Both the position numbers and the translations under genes were made by a program. DNA of 64,000 nucleotides from Seonamhaeicola sp. ML3 (GTDB lineage Bacteria; Bacteroidota; Bacteroidia; Flavobacteriales; Flavobacteriaceae). Positions within the stretch are counted from its first letter, which is position 1; each line of letters starts with the position of its first letter. The DNA lies in assembly GCF_023273855.1 (NCBI RefSeq), contig NZ_CP096884.1:3224001-3288000 (forward strand), given 5' to 3'. Shown here one piece after another: positions 17,575-25,825 of the stretch. A model generated the notes under the pieces. The model was not told where the DNA came from. It worked only from the letters and a program-made list of their open reading frames with translations, and searched no databases.

Positions 17575-18594
17575 ATGAAAAAAATACAAATATTCAGAAT
17601 CGTGTTGCTAAGCTCAACGGCCATATCCTTATTTTTTGTGCCATGGATTTTAGTTTGGTCATGGATATTACCCTTACCCGATACCATACAAGAACAGGTT
17701 GATGAAACCGTTGGCCATGGCTTTGCTGGTATGATTGTTTATGTAGATGAAGCTGGTAACCCCCCTGTGTTTTATGCTGGCGGCTATGATAACAAAGAAA
17801 ACAAAACACCAGCTAACCCCAACGCCTTATTCAAAATTGCCAGTATTAGCAAATTATACACTGCTGTTGCGGCAACTAAGTTGGTTAAAGAAAAACGTTT
17901 GTCTTTTGATAAAACACTCACGGATTATATGCCAGAACTTAAAGGCAGGATTGAACATGCTGAAGAAATTACCTTGAGGATGATGATTCAACACCGTTCT
18001 GGTATTCCGAATTTTACGGATAACCCTGCCTATTGGGAAAACGAACAGGAAAATGGTACACATGCTCTAGATTTTGCCCTCGACCTACCCGCCAGTTTTA
18101 AACCTAACGATGGTTACGAATATTCGAATACGAATTATTTATTGCTTAGGAAGATTATGGATGATGTTTTGGGCTATGACCACAATGCGTATATCAAAGA
18201 GAACATATTAATTCCACTAGAATTGAACCATACATTTTTTTCAATTACCGAAGTTAATCTAGATGATGTGATGAGTGGTTATTACGTAGGTTATGAGGAA
18301 GATTTTAAAGCTCGTGAATATGGCATGTTAGCCACCGCACAAGATGTTGGTAAATTTTTGAGAGCCTTAAACGATGGCTCTGTATTTGACGAGGGCGAAC
18401 AGGCAATTTATCCTTATGAATATGACCATGGCGGATTGGTTGTTGGTTATCAAAGTCTAGCGGAATACCACGAAGACATAGACACTGTTGTGGTTCAGTT
18501 TTTGAATACCACAGACTTTGAAGGCTACGAATGGAATTTATCGCAAATTTCCATTAATAGAATTGTGAAAATACTTAAGAAGAACCGAGAATAA
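17575..18594 (+). CDS. class C beta-lactamase-fold serine hydrolase
   Basis: A 339-residue exported or membrane-tethered hydrolase with an N-terminal hydrophobic segment (about 9-32). The penicillin-binding fold motifs are visible: SxxK as SISK (about residue 86), the YxN equivalent YSN near 184, and HGG near 284 in place of KTG. Family members include D-aminopeptidases, esterases and PBP4*-like enzymes, so real beta-lactamase activity should not be assumed. It is a single gene downstream of the TIR/SLATT cassette, ends with a strong terminator, and has more ordinary base composition than the cassette. Confidence 0.82.
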   Translation: MKKIQIFRIVLLSSTAISLFFVPWILVWSWILPLPDTIQEQVDETVGHGFAGMIVYVDEAGNPPVFYAGGYDNKENKTPANPNALFKIASISKLYTAVAATKLVKEKRLSFDKTLTDYMPELKGRIEHAEEITLRMMIQHRSGIPNFTDNPAYWENEQENGTHALDFALDLPASFKPNDGYEYSNTNYLLLRKIMDDVLGYDHNAYIKENILIPLELNHTFFSITEVNLDDVMSGYYVGYEEDFKAREYGMLATAQDVGKFLRALNDGSVFDEGEQAIYPYEYDHGGLVVGYQSLAEYHEDIDTVVVQFLNTTDFEGYEWNLSQISINRIVKILKKNRE

Positions 18595-18598
18595 AAAA

Positions 18599-18623
18599 GA
18601 CCTTGCGAATGCAAGGTCTTTTT
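18599..18623 (+). terminator. intrinsic terminator after the serine hydrolase
   Basis: A perfect 8-bp stem GACCTTGC/GCAAGGTC with a GAAT loop (18599-18618) is followed by five T residues. It lies just after the stop codon. The preceding A-run would also make it act on transcripts from the other side. Confidence 0.85.
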
Positions 18624-18636
18624 ATATATGTTTACC

Positions 18637-18722
18637 GTCATTATGAGGAGTGAAACGACGTAATAATCTGTTTCATTATAAAGATTGTCACGACAAATTT
18701 CCAATTTGTCTCACAATGACGT
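18637..18722 (+). repeat. intergenic repeat i, copy 1
   Basis: This 86-bp stretch begins GTCATTATGAGGAGTGAAAC and ends CTCACAATGACG. A second, diverged copy in the same orientation is at 19866-19946 and a shorter third at 19959-20022, on the other side of purC. The ends are roughly inverted (GTCATT / AATGAC), as in small mobile palindromic elements. Confidence 0.65.
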
Positions 18723-18747
18723 CAGCTAGAAATGCGGTCGCTCAAGA

Positions 18748-18791
18748 AGTTCTCGATACAATCTCGCTTTGGCGTGATCACTCGAACTGAC
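18748..18791 (-). repeat. intergenic repeat ii, copy 1 (inverted relative to copy 2)
   Basis: These 44 bp are the reverse complement of 20034-20077 with 42 matching positions. The core, an imperfect palindrome around GCTTTGGCGTGAT, can form a hairpin. Located 3' of purC. Confidence 0.7.
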
Positions 18792-18805
18792 ATATCGTTA
18801 AACCA

Positions 18806-19753
18806 TTATTTCAAATACTCCAAAACATTAGCCTCTATACGCTCCTGAATATTGGAAACATCGGCTTTTTCAAAAGTTTCGCCTGTAATGTTTTCATAAA
18901 GCTCGATATAACGCTCACTTACGGTTTCAATGTACTCATCGCTCATAAACGGCACGGTTTGTCCTTCTAAACCTTGAAAACCATTAGAGATTAACCACTG
19001 GCGCACAAATTCTTTAGACAACTGTTTTTGGGCTTCCCCGTTTGCTTGGCGTTCTTCATAGCCTTCGGCATAAAAATAGCGTGATGAATCTGGTGTATGG
19101 ATTTCATCAATAAGCACGATTTGGCCGTCTTTGGTTTTTCCAAATTCGTATTTGGTATCCACTAAAATGAGTCCGCGTTCTGCAGCGATTTCTGTTCCTC
19201 TTTGAAATAATTTACGGGTGTAATCCTCTAAAACCACATAATCGGCTTCAGAGACAATACCTCTGGCTAAAATATCTTCACGGGAAATATCTTCGTCATG
19301 GTCGCCCATTTCAGCTTTTGTTGCCGGCGTGATAATAGGCTCTGGAAAAGCATCGTTTTCTTTCATGCCTTCTGGCATAGGTACGCCACAAAGCATACGC
19401 TTGCCCGCTTTATATTCGCGTGCCGCATGACCGGACATATAGCCACGAATAACCATTTCTACTTTAAACGGCTCACATAAATGACCTATCGCCACGTTTG
19501 GATCTGGTGTAGCCATCAACCAATTGGGTACGATATCCTGGGTTGCTGCCATCATTTTGGTAGCAATCTGGTTTAGGATTTGTCCTTTGTACGGAATCCC
19601 TTTTGGCATCACCACATCGAAGGCAGAAAGCCTATCGGTTGCAATCATTACCAATTGCTCATCGTTGATGTTATATACTTCGCGTACCTTTCCTTTATAG
19701 ACACTTTTTTGCCCCGGAAAATTAAAATTGGAATCTATTATTGTGTTACTCAT
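18806..19753 (-). CDS. purC: phosphoribosylaminoimidazole-succinocarboxamide synthase
   Basis: A 315-residue SAICAR synthetase of the longer, yeast-like type, joining aspartate to CAIR in purine synthesis. Recognisable segments are YKGKVREVY (ATP loop, about residues 19-27), [13 protein letters not shown] (about 38-50), the [12 protein letters not shown] stretch (about 115-126), and [10 protein letters not shown] followed by [12 protein letters not shown] (about 218-229). It stands alone, bracketed by repeat-rich spacers. A candidate -7 box on the minus strand (TATTTTTG, 19845-19852) would give an 85-90-nt leader. Confidence 0.95.
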   Translation of the reverse strand: MSNTIIDSNFNFPGQKSVYKGKVREVYNINDEQLVMIATDRLSAFDVVMPKGIPYKGQILNQIATKMMAATQDIVPNWLMATPDPNVAIGHLCEPFKVEMVIRGYMSGHAAREYKAGKRMLCGVPMPEGMKENDAFPEPIITPATKAEMGDHDEDISREDILARGIVSEADYVVLEDYTRKLFQRGTEIAAERGLILVDTKYEFGKTKDGQIVLIDEIHTPDSSRYFYAEGYEERQANGEAQKQLSKEFVRQWLISNGFQGLEGQTVPFMSDEYIETVSERYIELYENITGETFEKADVSNIQERIEANVLEYLK

Positions 19754-19865
19754 TTGTTAGCTTTTGGCTGTTAGCTACTAGTGTATTTGTTTATTTGTTA
19801 ACTCTTGTCTCACTTCGACTGCGCTAAGTGTGACAAGTGGAATGCAAAAATATTATTTATTTGTA

Positions 19866-19946
19866 ATTATGGAGAGTGAAATGGTATAATAATCTGTTGC
19901 ATTTTATAGATTGTTACGACAAATCTCCAATTTGTCTCACAATGAC
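19866..19946 (+). repeat. intergenic repeat i, copy 2
   Basis: Diverged direct copy of 18637-18722. Shared blocks include TAATAATCTGTT, TACGACAAAT (CACGACAAAT in copy 1) and CCAATTTGTCTCACAATGAC. Confidence 0.65.
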
Positions 19947-19958
19947 ATATGTTTCTTT

Positions 19959-20022
19959 GTCATTACGAGGAGTGAGGTACGAACAACGTGGTAATCTCTT
20001 CCTAATTTGTCTCGCAATGACG
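19959..20022 (+). repeat. intergenic repeat i, copy 3 (shortened)
   Basis: Begins GTCATTACGAGGAGTGAG and ends AATTTGTCTCGCAATGACG, like copy 1 with its centre deleted. A TATGTTTCTTTGTCA stretch precedes it and recurs directly after it, a small direct duplication. Confidence 0.6.
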
Positions 20023-20033
20023 TATGTTTCTTT

Positions 20034-20077
20034 GTCAGTTCGAGTAATCACGCCAAAGCGTGATTGTATCGAGAACT
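20034..20077 (+). repeat. intergenic repeat ii, copy 2
   Basis: Inverted partner of 18748-18791 (42 of 44 matching). The core ATCACGCCAAAGCGTGAT is a perfect 7-bp-arm hairpin (ATCACGC / GCGTGAT). Confidence 0.7.
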
Positions 20078-20235
20078 AGCCCCGATTGCAGCGGCATCCT
20101 TTTTTGAGGCGCGAGAAAAAGATATAGCGGAAAGCGGGATATAGCTCCTGAAAAAAATTAAGATGCTGAAACAAGTTCAGCATGACAAAGATCCTTTTCA
20201 CTGTATACTGCCTACTGCTCACTGCCCACTGAATA
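20078..20235. repeat. mosaic of short dispersed-repeat fragments
   Basis: Three recognisable pieces lie in series: an AGCCCCGATTGCAGCGGCAT...AGCGGAAAGCGGGATATAGC block (20078-20150), a hairpin GATGCTGAAACAAGTTCAGCAT (about 20162-20183), and a CTGCCTACTGCTCACTGCCCACTG low-complexity block (about 20206-20231). I recall such wording as recurrent in flavobacterial intergenic regions; that needs a genome search. Confidence 0.5.
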
Positions 20236-20239
20236 CGAC

Positions 20240-21202
20240 CTACTCAACACCCCCTCTGTTTTCTATCCCATCGTAAGCCTCAATAATCTTTTTAACCAAT
20301 TTATGACGGATTACATCTTTATCGTCTAGGAATATCATGCCTACACCCGGAACATTCCTAAGGATAAGCATGGCTTCTTTTAGTCCGGAAATGGTACGGC
20401 GAGGTAAATCGATCTGCCCGGGATCTCCTGTTAATAAAAATTTAGCATTTTTCCCCATACGGGTTAAAAACATTTTCATTTGCGCATGTGTGGTGTTCTG
20501 CCCTTCATCTAAAATTACAAATGCATTGTCTAATGTTCTACCACGCATAAAGGCCAATGGTGCAATTTGTATGGTTCCGTTTTCTATGTAATGTGCCAGT
20601 TTTTCGGCGGCTATCATGTCTCGTAGTGCATCGTACAGCGGTTGCATGTATGGATCTAATTTTTCTTTTAAATCGCCTGGTAAAAATCCGAGATTCTCCC
20701 CTGCCTCAACAGCTGGCCTAGTTAATATAATACGCTTTACCTCTTTGTTTTTTAAAGCTTGAACAGCCAAGGCCACTCCTGTATAGGTTTTTCCAGTTCC
20801 CGCAGGTCCAATGGCAAAAACCATATCGTTTCTGCGCATACTCTCAACTAACTTACGCTGGTTTGCTGTTTGCGCCTTAATCATTTTTCCACCAACGCCA
20901 TGCACAATAACTTCACCACTTTGCTTAGTCGTTGCATAGTCATCACTACTAACGCTTGTAAGCACACGCTCTATGGTGTTTTCATCTAATTTGTTATACT
21001 TGGCGTAATGCGATAATAGCATGGTTAGTCTACGATCAAATTCTTCGAGTAATTCTTCGTCTCCAAAGGCTTTTATTTTATTACCTCGTGCTACTATTTT
21101 AAGTTTTGGAAAATACTTCTTTAGAAGTTCAATGTTAACGTTTTGGGCTCCAAAAAACTCTTTTGGAGTTATTTCTTCAAGTTCAAAGATTAATTCGTTC
21201 AA
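20240..21202 (-). CDS. PhoH-like P-loop ATPase
   Basis: A 320-residue PhoH/PhoL-family protein. The N-terminal KH-like region precedes the Walker A GPAGTGKT (about residues 131-138), the conserved stretch RPAVEAGENLGFLPGD (about 161-176) and the Walker B VILDEGQN (about 230). Bacterial PhoL proteins are linked to RNA metabolism next to ybeY/ybeZ, though here that context is missing. It is divergent from the SAM hydrolase gene across a short spacer with an inverted repeat. Confidence 0.92.
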   Translation of the reverse strand: MNELIFELEEITPKEFFGAQNVNIELLKKYFPKLKIVARGNKIKAFGDEELLEEFDRRLTMLLSHYAKYNKLDENTIERVLTSVSSDDYATTKQSGEVIVHGVGGKMIKAQTANQRKLVESMRRNDMVFAIGPAGTGKTYTGVALAVQALKNKEVKRIILTRPAVEAGENLGFLPGDLKEKLDPYMQPLYDALRDMIAAEKLAHYIENGTIQIAPLAFMRGRTLDNAFVILDEGQNTTHAQMKMFLTRMGKNAKFLLTGDPGQIDLPRRTISGLKEAMLILRNVPGVGMIFLDDKDVIRHKLVKKIIEAYDGIENRGGVE

Positions 21203-21264
21203 AGGCGTGGTATTATTTTAAATTACTTCTTCGTTTTCGTTGTAATCAACTAAAAACAATTGTT

Positions 21265-21299
21265 TAGTTTTGTATATCTCAAATGTAAAAAAATTTGAG
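21265..21299. promoter_or_regulatory. divergent promoter region phoH / SAM hydrolase
   Basis: On the plus strand TAGTTTTG (21265-21272) fits the -7 consensus, with a TTG 22 nt upstream. On the minus strand TACATTTG (21280-21287) fits it for phoH. The latter is embedded in the perfect inverted repeat CTCAAAT-N8-ATTTGAG (21278-21299), a possible operator. Confidence 0.4.
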
Positions 21300-21334
21300 T
21301 GACCTAACCCGAAAAACATATCAACAATTTGCCA

Positions 21335-22171
21335 ATGGCAATTATAACTTTAACTACTGATTTTGGTGAAAAAGACCACTTTGCTGGCGCAACAAAGGGG
21401 GCTATTTACAGTGAACTACCAGATGTTAGGATTGTTGATATCTCACATTCTGTATCGCCGTTTAATATTCCTGAGGCAGCCTACATCATTAGAAATGCCT
21501 ACAGCAGTTTCCTTAAAGGCACCATTCATATTATTGGAATTGATTCTGAAATTAACCGTGAAAACAAACACATAGCTATTAAACTCGACGACCACTATTT
21601 TATTTGTGCCAATAATGGGATTATGAGTATGATTTGTTCTGAAATTGCTCCAGAAAAAATCGTAGAAATTAATATACACGATAAAATACAGACCAGTTTT
21701 CCTGTTTTAGATGTTTTTGTAAAAGTAGCTTGCCATATTGCACGTGGTGGGACATTAGAGGTAATTGGTAAAACCATAGACCACATAAAACCTATAAAGA
21801 ATATTGTACCGTATGTAAACGATGATAAAACTCAAATTATAGGTAGTGTTATTTATATCGATAACTACGGTAATGTCGTAACCAATATCAAACGTGGTTT
21901 TTTTGAAACCATTCAAAAAGGACGGGCTTTTGAGATATCGGCTAGAAATTATAAATTCAAGACCATTCATAACAAGTACAGTGATATTGTGAACTTTGAA
22001 ATCCCTGAAGACAAACGTTTTGATGAAGGGAGAGGTCTTGTTGTTTTTAATTCTGGTGGATTTTTAGAAATTGCGGTTTACAAAAGTAATTCGGCTACGG
22101 TTGGAAGTGCAAGCACACTTATGGGACTTGGGGTTATGGATACGGTGAGCATAAAATTTTTAAAGGAATAA
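21335..22171 (+). CDS. SAM hydroxide adenosyltransferase (DUF62 family)
   Basis: The protein starts at the ATG at 21335 (MAIITLTTDFG); the in-frame TTG two codons upstream is less likely. At about 278 residues it matches the S-adenosyl-L-methionine hydroxide adenosyltransferases, relatives of fluorinase and chlorinase that split SAM to adenosine and methionine. Family marks are TTDFGEKDHF at the N-terminus, VDISH (about 34-38), and the nucleotide-binding segments DNYGNVVTNI (about 175) and FNSGGFLEIAV near the end. Four bases separate it from the ABM gene. Physiological purpose is unknown in most bacteria. Confidence 0.87.
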   Translation: MAIITLTTDFGEKDHFAGATKGAIYSELPDVRIVDISHSVSPFNIPEAAYIIRNAYSSFLKGTIHIIGIDSEINRENKHIAIKLDDHYFICANNGIMSMICSEIAPEKIVEINIHDKIQTSFPVLDVFVKVACHIARGGTLEVIGKTIDHIKPIKNIVPYVNDDKTQIIGSVIYIDNYGNVVTNIKRGFFETIQKGRAFEISARNYKFKTIHNKYSDIVNFEIPEDKRFDEGRGLVVFNSGGFLEIAVYKSNSATVGSASTLMGLGVMDTVSIKFLKE

Positions 22172-22174
22172 TCT

Positions 22175-22471
22175 ATGTTTGTTAGAATAGTGAAAATAGG
22201 ATTCCATAAAGAGTATGTTAATACATTCTTATCTATTTTTAACGCGCACAAACTACAGATTAGACACTTTGAGGGCTGCAGGTTTTTAGAGCTTTATCGC
22301 GATAAACTAGACTCCAATATTTTTTTTACTTACAGTTATTGGGACTCTGAAGACCATTTAGAAATGTACAGACAATCTGAACTATTTAACGATATTTGGG
22401 GTAAAACAAAAATACTTTTCGACAGAAAACCCGAAGCATGGAGTGTAGATAAAATAGAAAGTTTAAATTAG
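22175..22471 (+). CDS. antibiotic-biosynthesis-monooxygenase (ABM) domain protein
   Basis: A 98-residue dimeric ferredoxin-like-fold protein. The pattern MFVRIVKIGF, a central RHFEGCRFLELYRD and TYSYWDSEDHLEMYRQSELF is that of the ABM/YgiN group, which includes quinol monooxygenases and haem-degrading enzymes. There is no clear catalytic Asn/His/Trp triad of IsdG type, so a quinol or unknown aromatic substrate is more likely. It follows the SAM hydrolase by 3 bp and precedes a membrane protein by 6 bp. Confidence 0.78.
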   Translation: MFVRIVKIGFHKEYVNTFLSIFNAHKLQIRHFEGCRFLELYRDKLDSNIFFTYSYWDSEDHLEMYRQSELFNDIWGKTKILFDRKPEAWSVDKIESLN

Positions 22472-22477
22472 CAAACT

Positions 22478-22873
22478 ATGCTTGGTAAAATTCACTTGTT
22501 TTTTGGAATAGCTATAGTGGTCCTTTTTGCCTACACGGGTCATTATTTATCTGAAAACTTCCAGTATACAGAAGGGAAAGAAATGATGGGGCGTGCTTTA
22601 ACCCGTGCTGGTCACTTATACATTCTACTCTTTGGTTTAATTAACGCTGCTTTGGGAGCTCACCTTAAGCTATCTAAAAACAAATTGATTAGAACATTCC
22701 AGAAATTCGGTTCTATTATTATTTTTGGATCTACACTTTTAGTCGTTTATGGTTTTTTTACTGAATTACCTGCAAGTGAAATTAGAAGACCAATGACGCA
22801 AAAAAGTCTGTATTTAATTTTACTCGGTGTTACTATTCATGGCTTAACAGCTTTAATTCCGGAAAAAAAATAA
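22478..22873 (+). CDS. four-helix membrane protein of unknown function
   Basis: A 131-residue protein with four predicted helices (about residues 5-22, 46-64, 73-92 and 107-126). The loop after helix 1 has GHYLSENFQYTEGKEMMGRALTRAGH, and the third loop has ELPASEIRRPMTQ. I do not recognise a family. It sits in a tight row ending with gldF (5 bp away), so it may be co-expressed with the gliding ABC permease. Reading frame and spacing make it a real gene. Confidence 0.7.
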   Translation: MLGKIHLFFGIAIVVLFAYTGHYLSENFQYTEGKEMMGRALTRAGHLYILLFGLINAALGAHLKLSKNKLIRTFQKFGSIIIFGSTLLVVYGFFTELPASEIRRPMTQKSLYLILLGVTIHGLTALIPEKK

Positions 22874-22878
22874 ATACC

Positions 22879-23595
22879 ATGCTTGCTATACTAAGAAAAG
22901 AAATTAATTCATTTTTTGCCTCGCCAATAGGCTATTTGGTCATAGCTATTTTTCTCTTATTAAATGGCTTGTTTTTGTGGGTTTTTAAAGGCGAATTCAA
23001 TGTTCTAGATTATGGTTTTGCGGATTTATCGGCATTCTTTATGCTTGCGCCATGGATTTTAATGTTTTTGATCCCGGCGGTAACAATGCGTAGTTTTTCC
23101 GATGAGAAAAAGCAAGGCACTCTAGAGCTACTCCTAACAAAACCCATTTCACCCTTAAAAATAGTTTTAGGAAAATACTTTGGCGCTTTTGTATTAATTC
23201 TAATTGCACTGATACCAACATTTCTTTATGTATACACAGTTTATCAATTAGGTAATCCTGTTGGAAACATGGATATGGGCAGCACTTGGGGTTCTTATTT
23301 TGGCTTACTGTTCTTAGTCGCTGCTTATACCGCAATGGGAGTGTTTAGCTCTACGATTTCCAACAATCAAGTTGTGGCTTTTATTATTTCAGTTTTTCTA
23401 TGCTTACTTTTCTTTATAGGGTTTGAAGGTATTGCAGATTTCACCTCTAGTAACCTCATTGAAAAATTTGGTATGAGCTACCATTTTAAAAGTATGGGTC
23501 GTGGTGTAATAGATACGAGAAATGTTATTTATTTTTTAAGTATTGCAGTGGTCTTTATTGTATTCACCAAATTAAATCTTAGTACAGACAAATGA
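22879..23595 (+). CDS. gldF: gliding-motility ABC transporter permease GldF
   Basis: A 238-residue ABC-2 type permease with six helices. The N-terminal ILRKEINSFFASPIGYLVIA and the central TMRSFSDEKKQGTLELLLTKPIS are highly typical of GldF. With GldA (ATPase, not in this window) and GldG it forms the transporter associated with flavobacterial gliding, although many gliding species lack it. Its stop overlaps the next start by 4 bp. Confidence 0.92.
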   Translation: MLAILRKEINSFFASPIGYLVIAIFLLLNGLFLWVFKGEFNVLDYGFADLSAFFMLAPWILMFLIPAVTMRSFSDEKKQGTLELLLTKPISPLKIVLGKYFGAFVLILIALIPTFLYVYTVYQLGNPVGNMDMGSTWGSYFGLLFLVAAYTAMGVFSSTISNNQVVAFIISVFLCLLFFIGFEGIADFTSSNLIEKFGMSYHFKSMGRGVIDTRNVIYFLSIAVVFIVFTKLNLSTDK

Positions 23596-24086
23596 TAATT
23601 AAACCTTTATTTGTAATACTTGTTTTGGTGGTTTTTGTTTTGGTATGGGTTTTTGCCAACACCATAGACAAACGTAAATGGGTGTCTTTTTTAATCGCTA
23701 TTGTGTTAACTCCCTTTGCTTACTACTATATCCTTTATCCTGTTATGAATATCTTTAGTTCTTACCACCATGAAAAATATTTCGAAACTACAGCCTGGAA
23801 GGAAAAGCCAGCGTTCAGATATGAAATGTTAGAAAATTTACTTCAAGACAGTCTACTTGTAAAAAAATCTAGGCAAGAGGTGGAATTGCTTTTAGGTCCC
23901 AGCGAATGGTTTGGTTGGGATGACAATCTTAAAGCAAACTCTGAAGCGCAATGGAACTATAATCTTGGAGTAAAGCCCGGTGTTTTCAATAACATGCAGG
24001 AGTGTCTAGAAATTAAGTTTGTAGACAATAATGTAAACGATATACGCCAATATCAAATAGAACAGACTTTTGAAGAAAAAGATTAA
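23592..24086 (+). CDS. membrane protein inserted between gldF and gldG
   Basis: A 164-residue protein with two N-terminal helices (about residues 5-22 and 31-51) and a soluble domain (55-164). The latter has the region VKKSRQEVELLLGPSEWFGWDD and a later WNYNLG, reminiscent of SmpA/OmlA-like small domains. It overlaps gldF by 4 bp and gldG by 17 bp, so all three are translationally coupled. I know of no named gliding component with this sequence. Confidence 0.68.
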   Translation: MIIKPLFVILVLVVFVLVWVFANTIDKRKWVSFLIAIVLTPFAYYYILYPVMNIFSSYHHEKYFETTAWKEKPAFRYEMLENLLQDSLLVKKSRQEVELLLGPSEWFGWDDNLKANSEAQWNYNLGVKPGVFNNMQECLEIKFVDNNVNDIRQYQIEQTFEEKD

Positions 24087-25737
24087 ACATATAGCGCTGG
24101 TTTTAATTTCTGCAATAGCAATAAATATCCTTGGGAACAAAGTGTACTCGCGTTTCGATTTAACCGAAGACAAACGTTACACACTTAGCGAGTCGGCTGT
24201 AAATATCATTAAAGATGTTGATTCCCCAATAGTGATTGATGTATTTCTTGAGGGCAACGATTTCCCTGCAGAATTTAGAAGACTTCAAACCGAAACCAAA
24301 CAGCTTATAGAGGAGTTTTCTAATATAAACGATAATATAGTGTTCAGTTTTATAGACCCTATAGAAAATGAAGCTACAAGAGATCGTAACATTGATCAGC
24401 TTAATGCTAGAGGCCTTACGCCTATGGAACTTAGTGTTACCGAAAGTGGAAAGTCGTCTAAAGCCGTTGTATTTCCGTGGGCCTTGGCCAGTTACAACGA
24501 GCAAACAGTTACCATTCCGTTAATAAAAAACAAAATTGGCTCCAACCAACAAGAACTAGTATCTAATTCGGTACAGCATTTAGAATATGCCTTTGCTGAT
24601 GGTTTTAGCAAACTTATAAATCCGAAACGCAGAAAAATAGCTATCCTTAAGGGCAACGACCAAATTGAAGACAAATACATTGCAGACTTTGCGAGGAAAC
24701 TGGGTGAATACTATTTTTTAGCGCCTTTTCCGTTAGATAGTGTTTCTAAAAATCCGCAAACAATTTTAAAGGCCCTAAACACTTTCGATTTAATAATTTC
24801 TGCCAAGCCTACCAAGGCATTCAACGAAGACGAAAAATTCGTTCTTGATCAATACACCATGAACGGTGGTAAAAGCCTGTGGCTTATTGATAAGGTCGCT
24901 ATTGAAAAAGACAGCCTTTACAACGATGCCGGAAGCAACTTTGCAGTAGCCAGAGATTTAAACCTCACCGATGTCTTCTTTAAATACGGTATTAGAATAA
25001 ACCCGAGCATAGTAGCAGACCTGTACTCTGCCCCAATCATGCTGGCAACAGGTAAAGATAACGACACCCGATTAATGCGGTTAAGATGGCCTTATGCACC
25101 GCTTGCGAAAGGAAATCCGTATCATCCAATTACCAATAATTTAAACCTCGTAAAGTTCGATTTTGCCAATCAAATCGATACCTTAAAAAACAGTGTTGAA
25201 AAAACTATTTTATTACGAAGTTCAGAACGCTCTAAATTAGAAGGGGTGCCAAGAGAGATAAGTATCGAAAAGGCTACAGAAGACCCTAATTTGGACCACT
25301 ACAACAATGGCAATCAAACTTTAGCCGTGCTTTTGGAAGGTGAATTTACATCAGCTTACAAAAACCGAATTAAACCCATAAAACTTCAAAATGTTAAAGA
25401 TAAAAGCATCCCCACGAAAATGATAGTTATAGCCGATGGTGATGTCATTAAAAATAACATAGACAGAAAAGGCCCAACAAGTCTGGCTTTTGACCGTTCC
25501 AGTAATCAAGAAGTTGGAAATAAAGAATTTCTACTAAATGCAGTCAATTACTTATTGGACGATAACGGACTTATAAACATTCGGTCTAAAGAAATAGCTG
25601 TTGCCTTTCTAAATCGTGAAAAAACAGCCGCCGAAAAAACCAAATGGCAACTCATAAACATCGCGTTACCGTTGGCTTTACTCGGGCTTTTCGGATTGGT
25701 CTTCGGTTTCATTAGAAAGAAAAAGTACACTTCTTAA
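24070..25737 (+). CDS. gldG: gliding-motility ABC transporter auxiliary protein GldG
   Basis: A 555-residue protein with an N-terminal membrane helix, the typical start of the large periplasmic part (YSRFDLTEDKRYTLSES, about residues 26-42), ABC-type uncharacterised-transport domain features, and one C-terminal helix (about 528-548) before a basic tail. The start is a TTG at 24070 within the preceding gene; no nearer in-frame ATG precedes the first helix. Family and position after gldF make the name secure. Confidence 0.9.
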   Translation: MKKKIKHIALVLISAIAINILGNKVYSRFDLTEDKRYTLSESAVNIIKDVDSPIVIDVFLEGNDFPAEFRRLQTETKQLIEEFSNINDNIVFSFIDPIENEATRDRNIDQLNARGLTPMELSVTESGKSSKAVVFPWALASYNEQTVTIPLIKNKIGSNQQELVSNSVQHLEYAFADGFSKLINPKRRKIAILKGNDQIEDKYIADFARKLGEYYFLAPFPLDSVSKNPQTILKALNTFDLIISAKPTKAFNEDEKFVLDQYTMNGGKSLWLIDKVAIEKDSLYNDAGSNFAVARDLNLTDVFFKYGIRINPSIVADLYSAPIMLATGKDNDTRLMRLRWPYAPLAKGNPYHPITNNLNLVKFDFANQIDTLKNSVEKTILLRSSERSKLEGVPREISIEKATEDPNLDHYNNGNQTLAVLLEGEFTSAYKNRIKPIKLQNVKDKSIPTKMIVIADGDVIKNNIDRKGPTSLAFDRSSNQEVGNKEFLLNAVNYLLDDNGLINIRSKEIAVAFLNREKTAAEKTKWQLINIALPLALLGLFGLVFGFIRKKKYTS

Positions 25738-25776
25738 ATGTTAATAAGTTTGTTTCGGTTATTTCTTTGTATGGAA

Positions 25777-25784
25777 TATATTTG
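25777..25784 (+). promoter_or_regulatory. -7 element of the dnaN promoter
   Basis: TATATTTG is an exact TAnnTTTG match, 41 bp ahead of the dnaN start. A TTTG at 25749-25752 is 24 nt upstream, slightly farther than usual for the -33 box. Confidence 0.5.
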
Positions 25785-25825
25785 TAAGAATCATTATTCC
25801 TAAAAATTAAATTCAGCATACATAC

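Larger units (their letters stand above)
19754..20239. other. 486-bp gene-free, repeat-filled region between purC and phoH
   Basis: There is no plausible ORF. From left to right it has a segment with TCACTTCGACTGCGCTAAGTGTGAC (imperfect hairpin, about 19808-19834), a minus-strand -7-like box (19845-19852), two copies of repeat i, the second copy of repeat ii, and a mosaic of other short elements (20078-20235). Both neighbouring genes are on the minus strand. Confidence 0.65.

Noticed and set aside
17575-18594. Antibiotic-resistance beta-lactamase
   Set aside because: The fold matches class C, but the KTG motif is HGG and the gene is chromosomal housekeeping-like; generic serine hydrolase is safer.
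21329-21334. TTG start for the SAM hydroxide adenosyltransferase
   Set aside because: An ATG two codons downstream gives the family-typical N-terminus.
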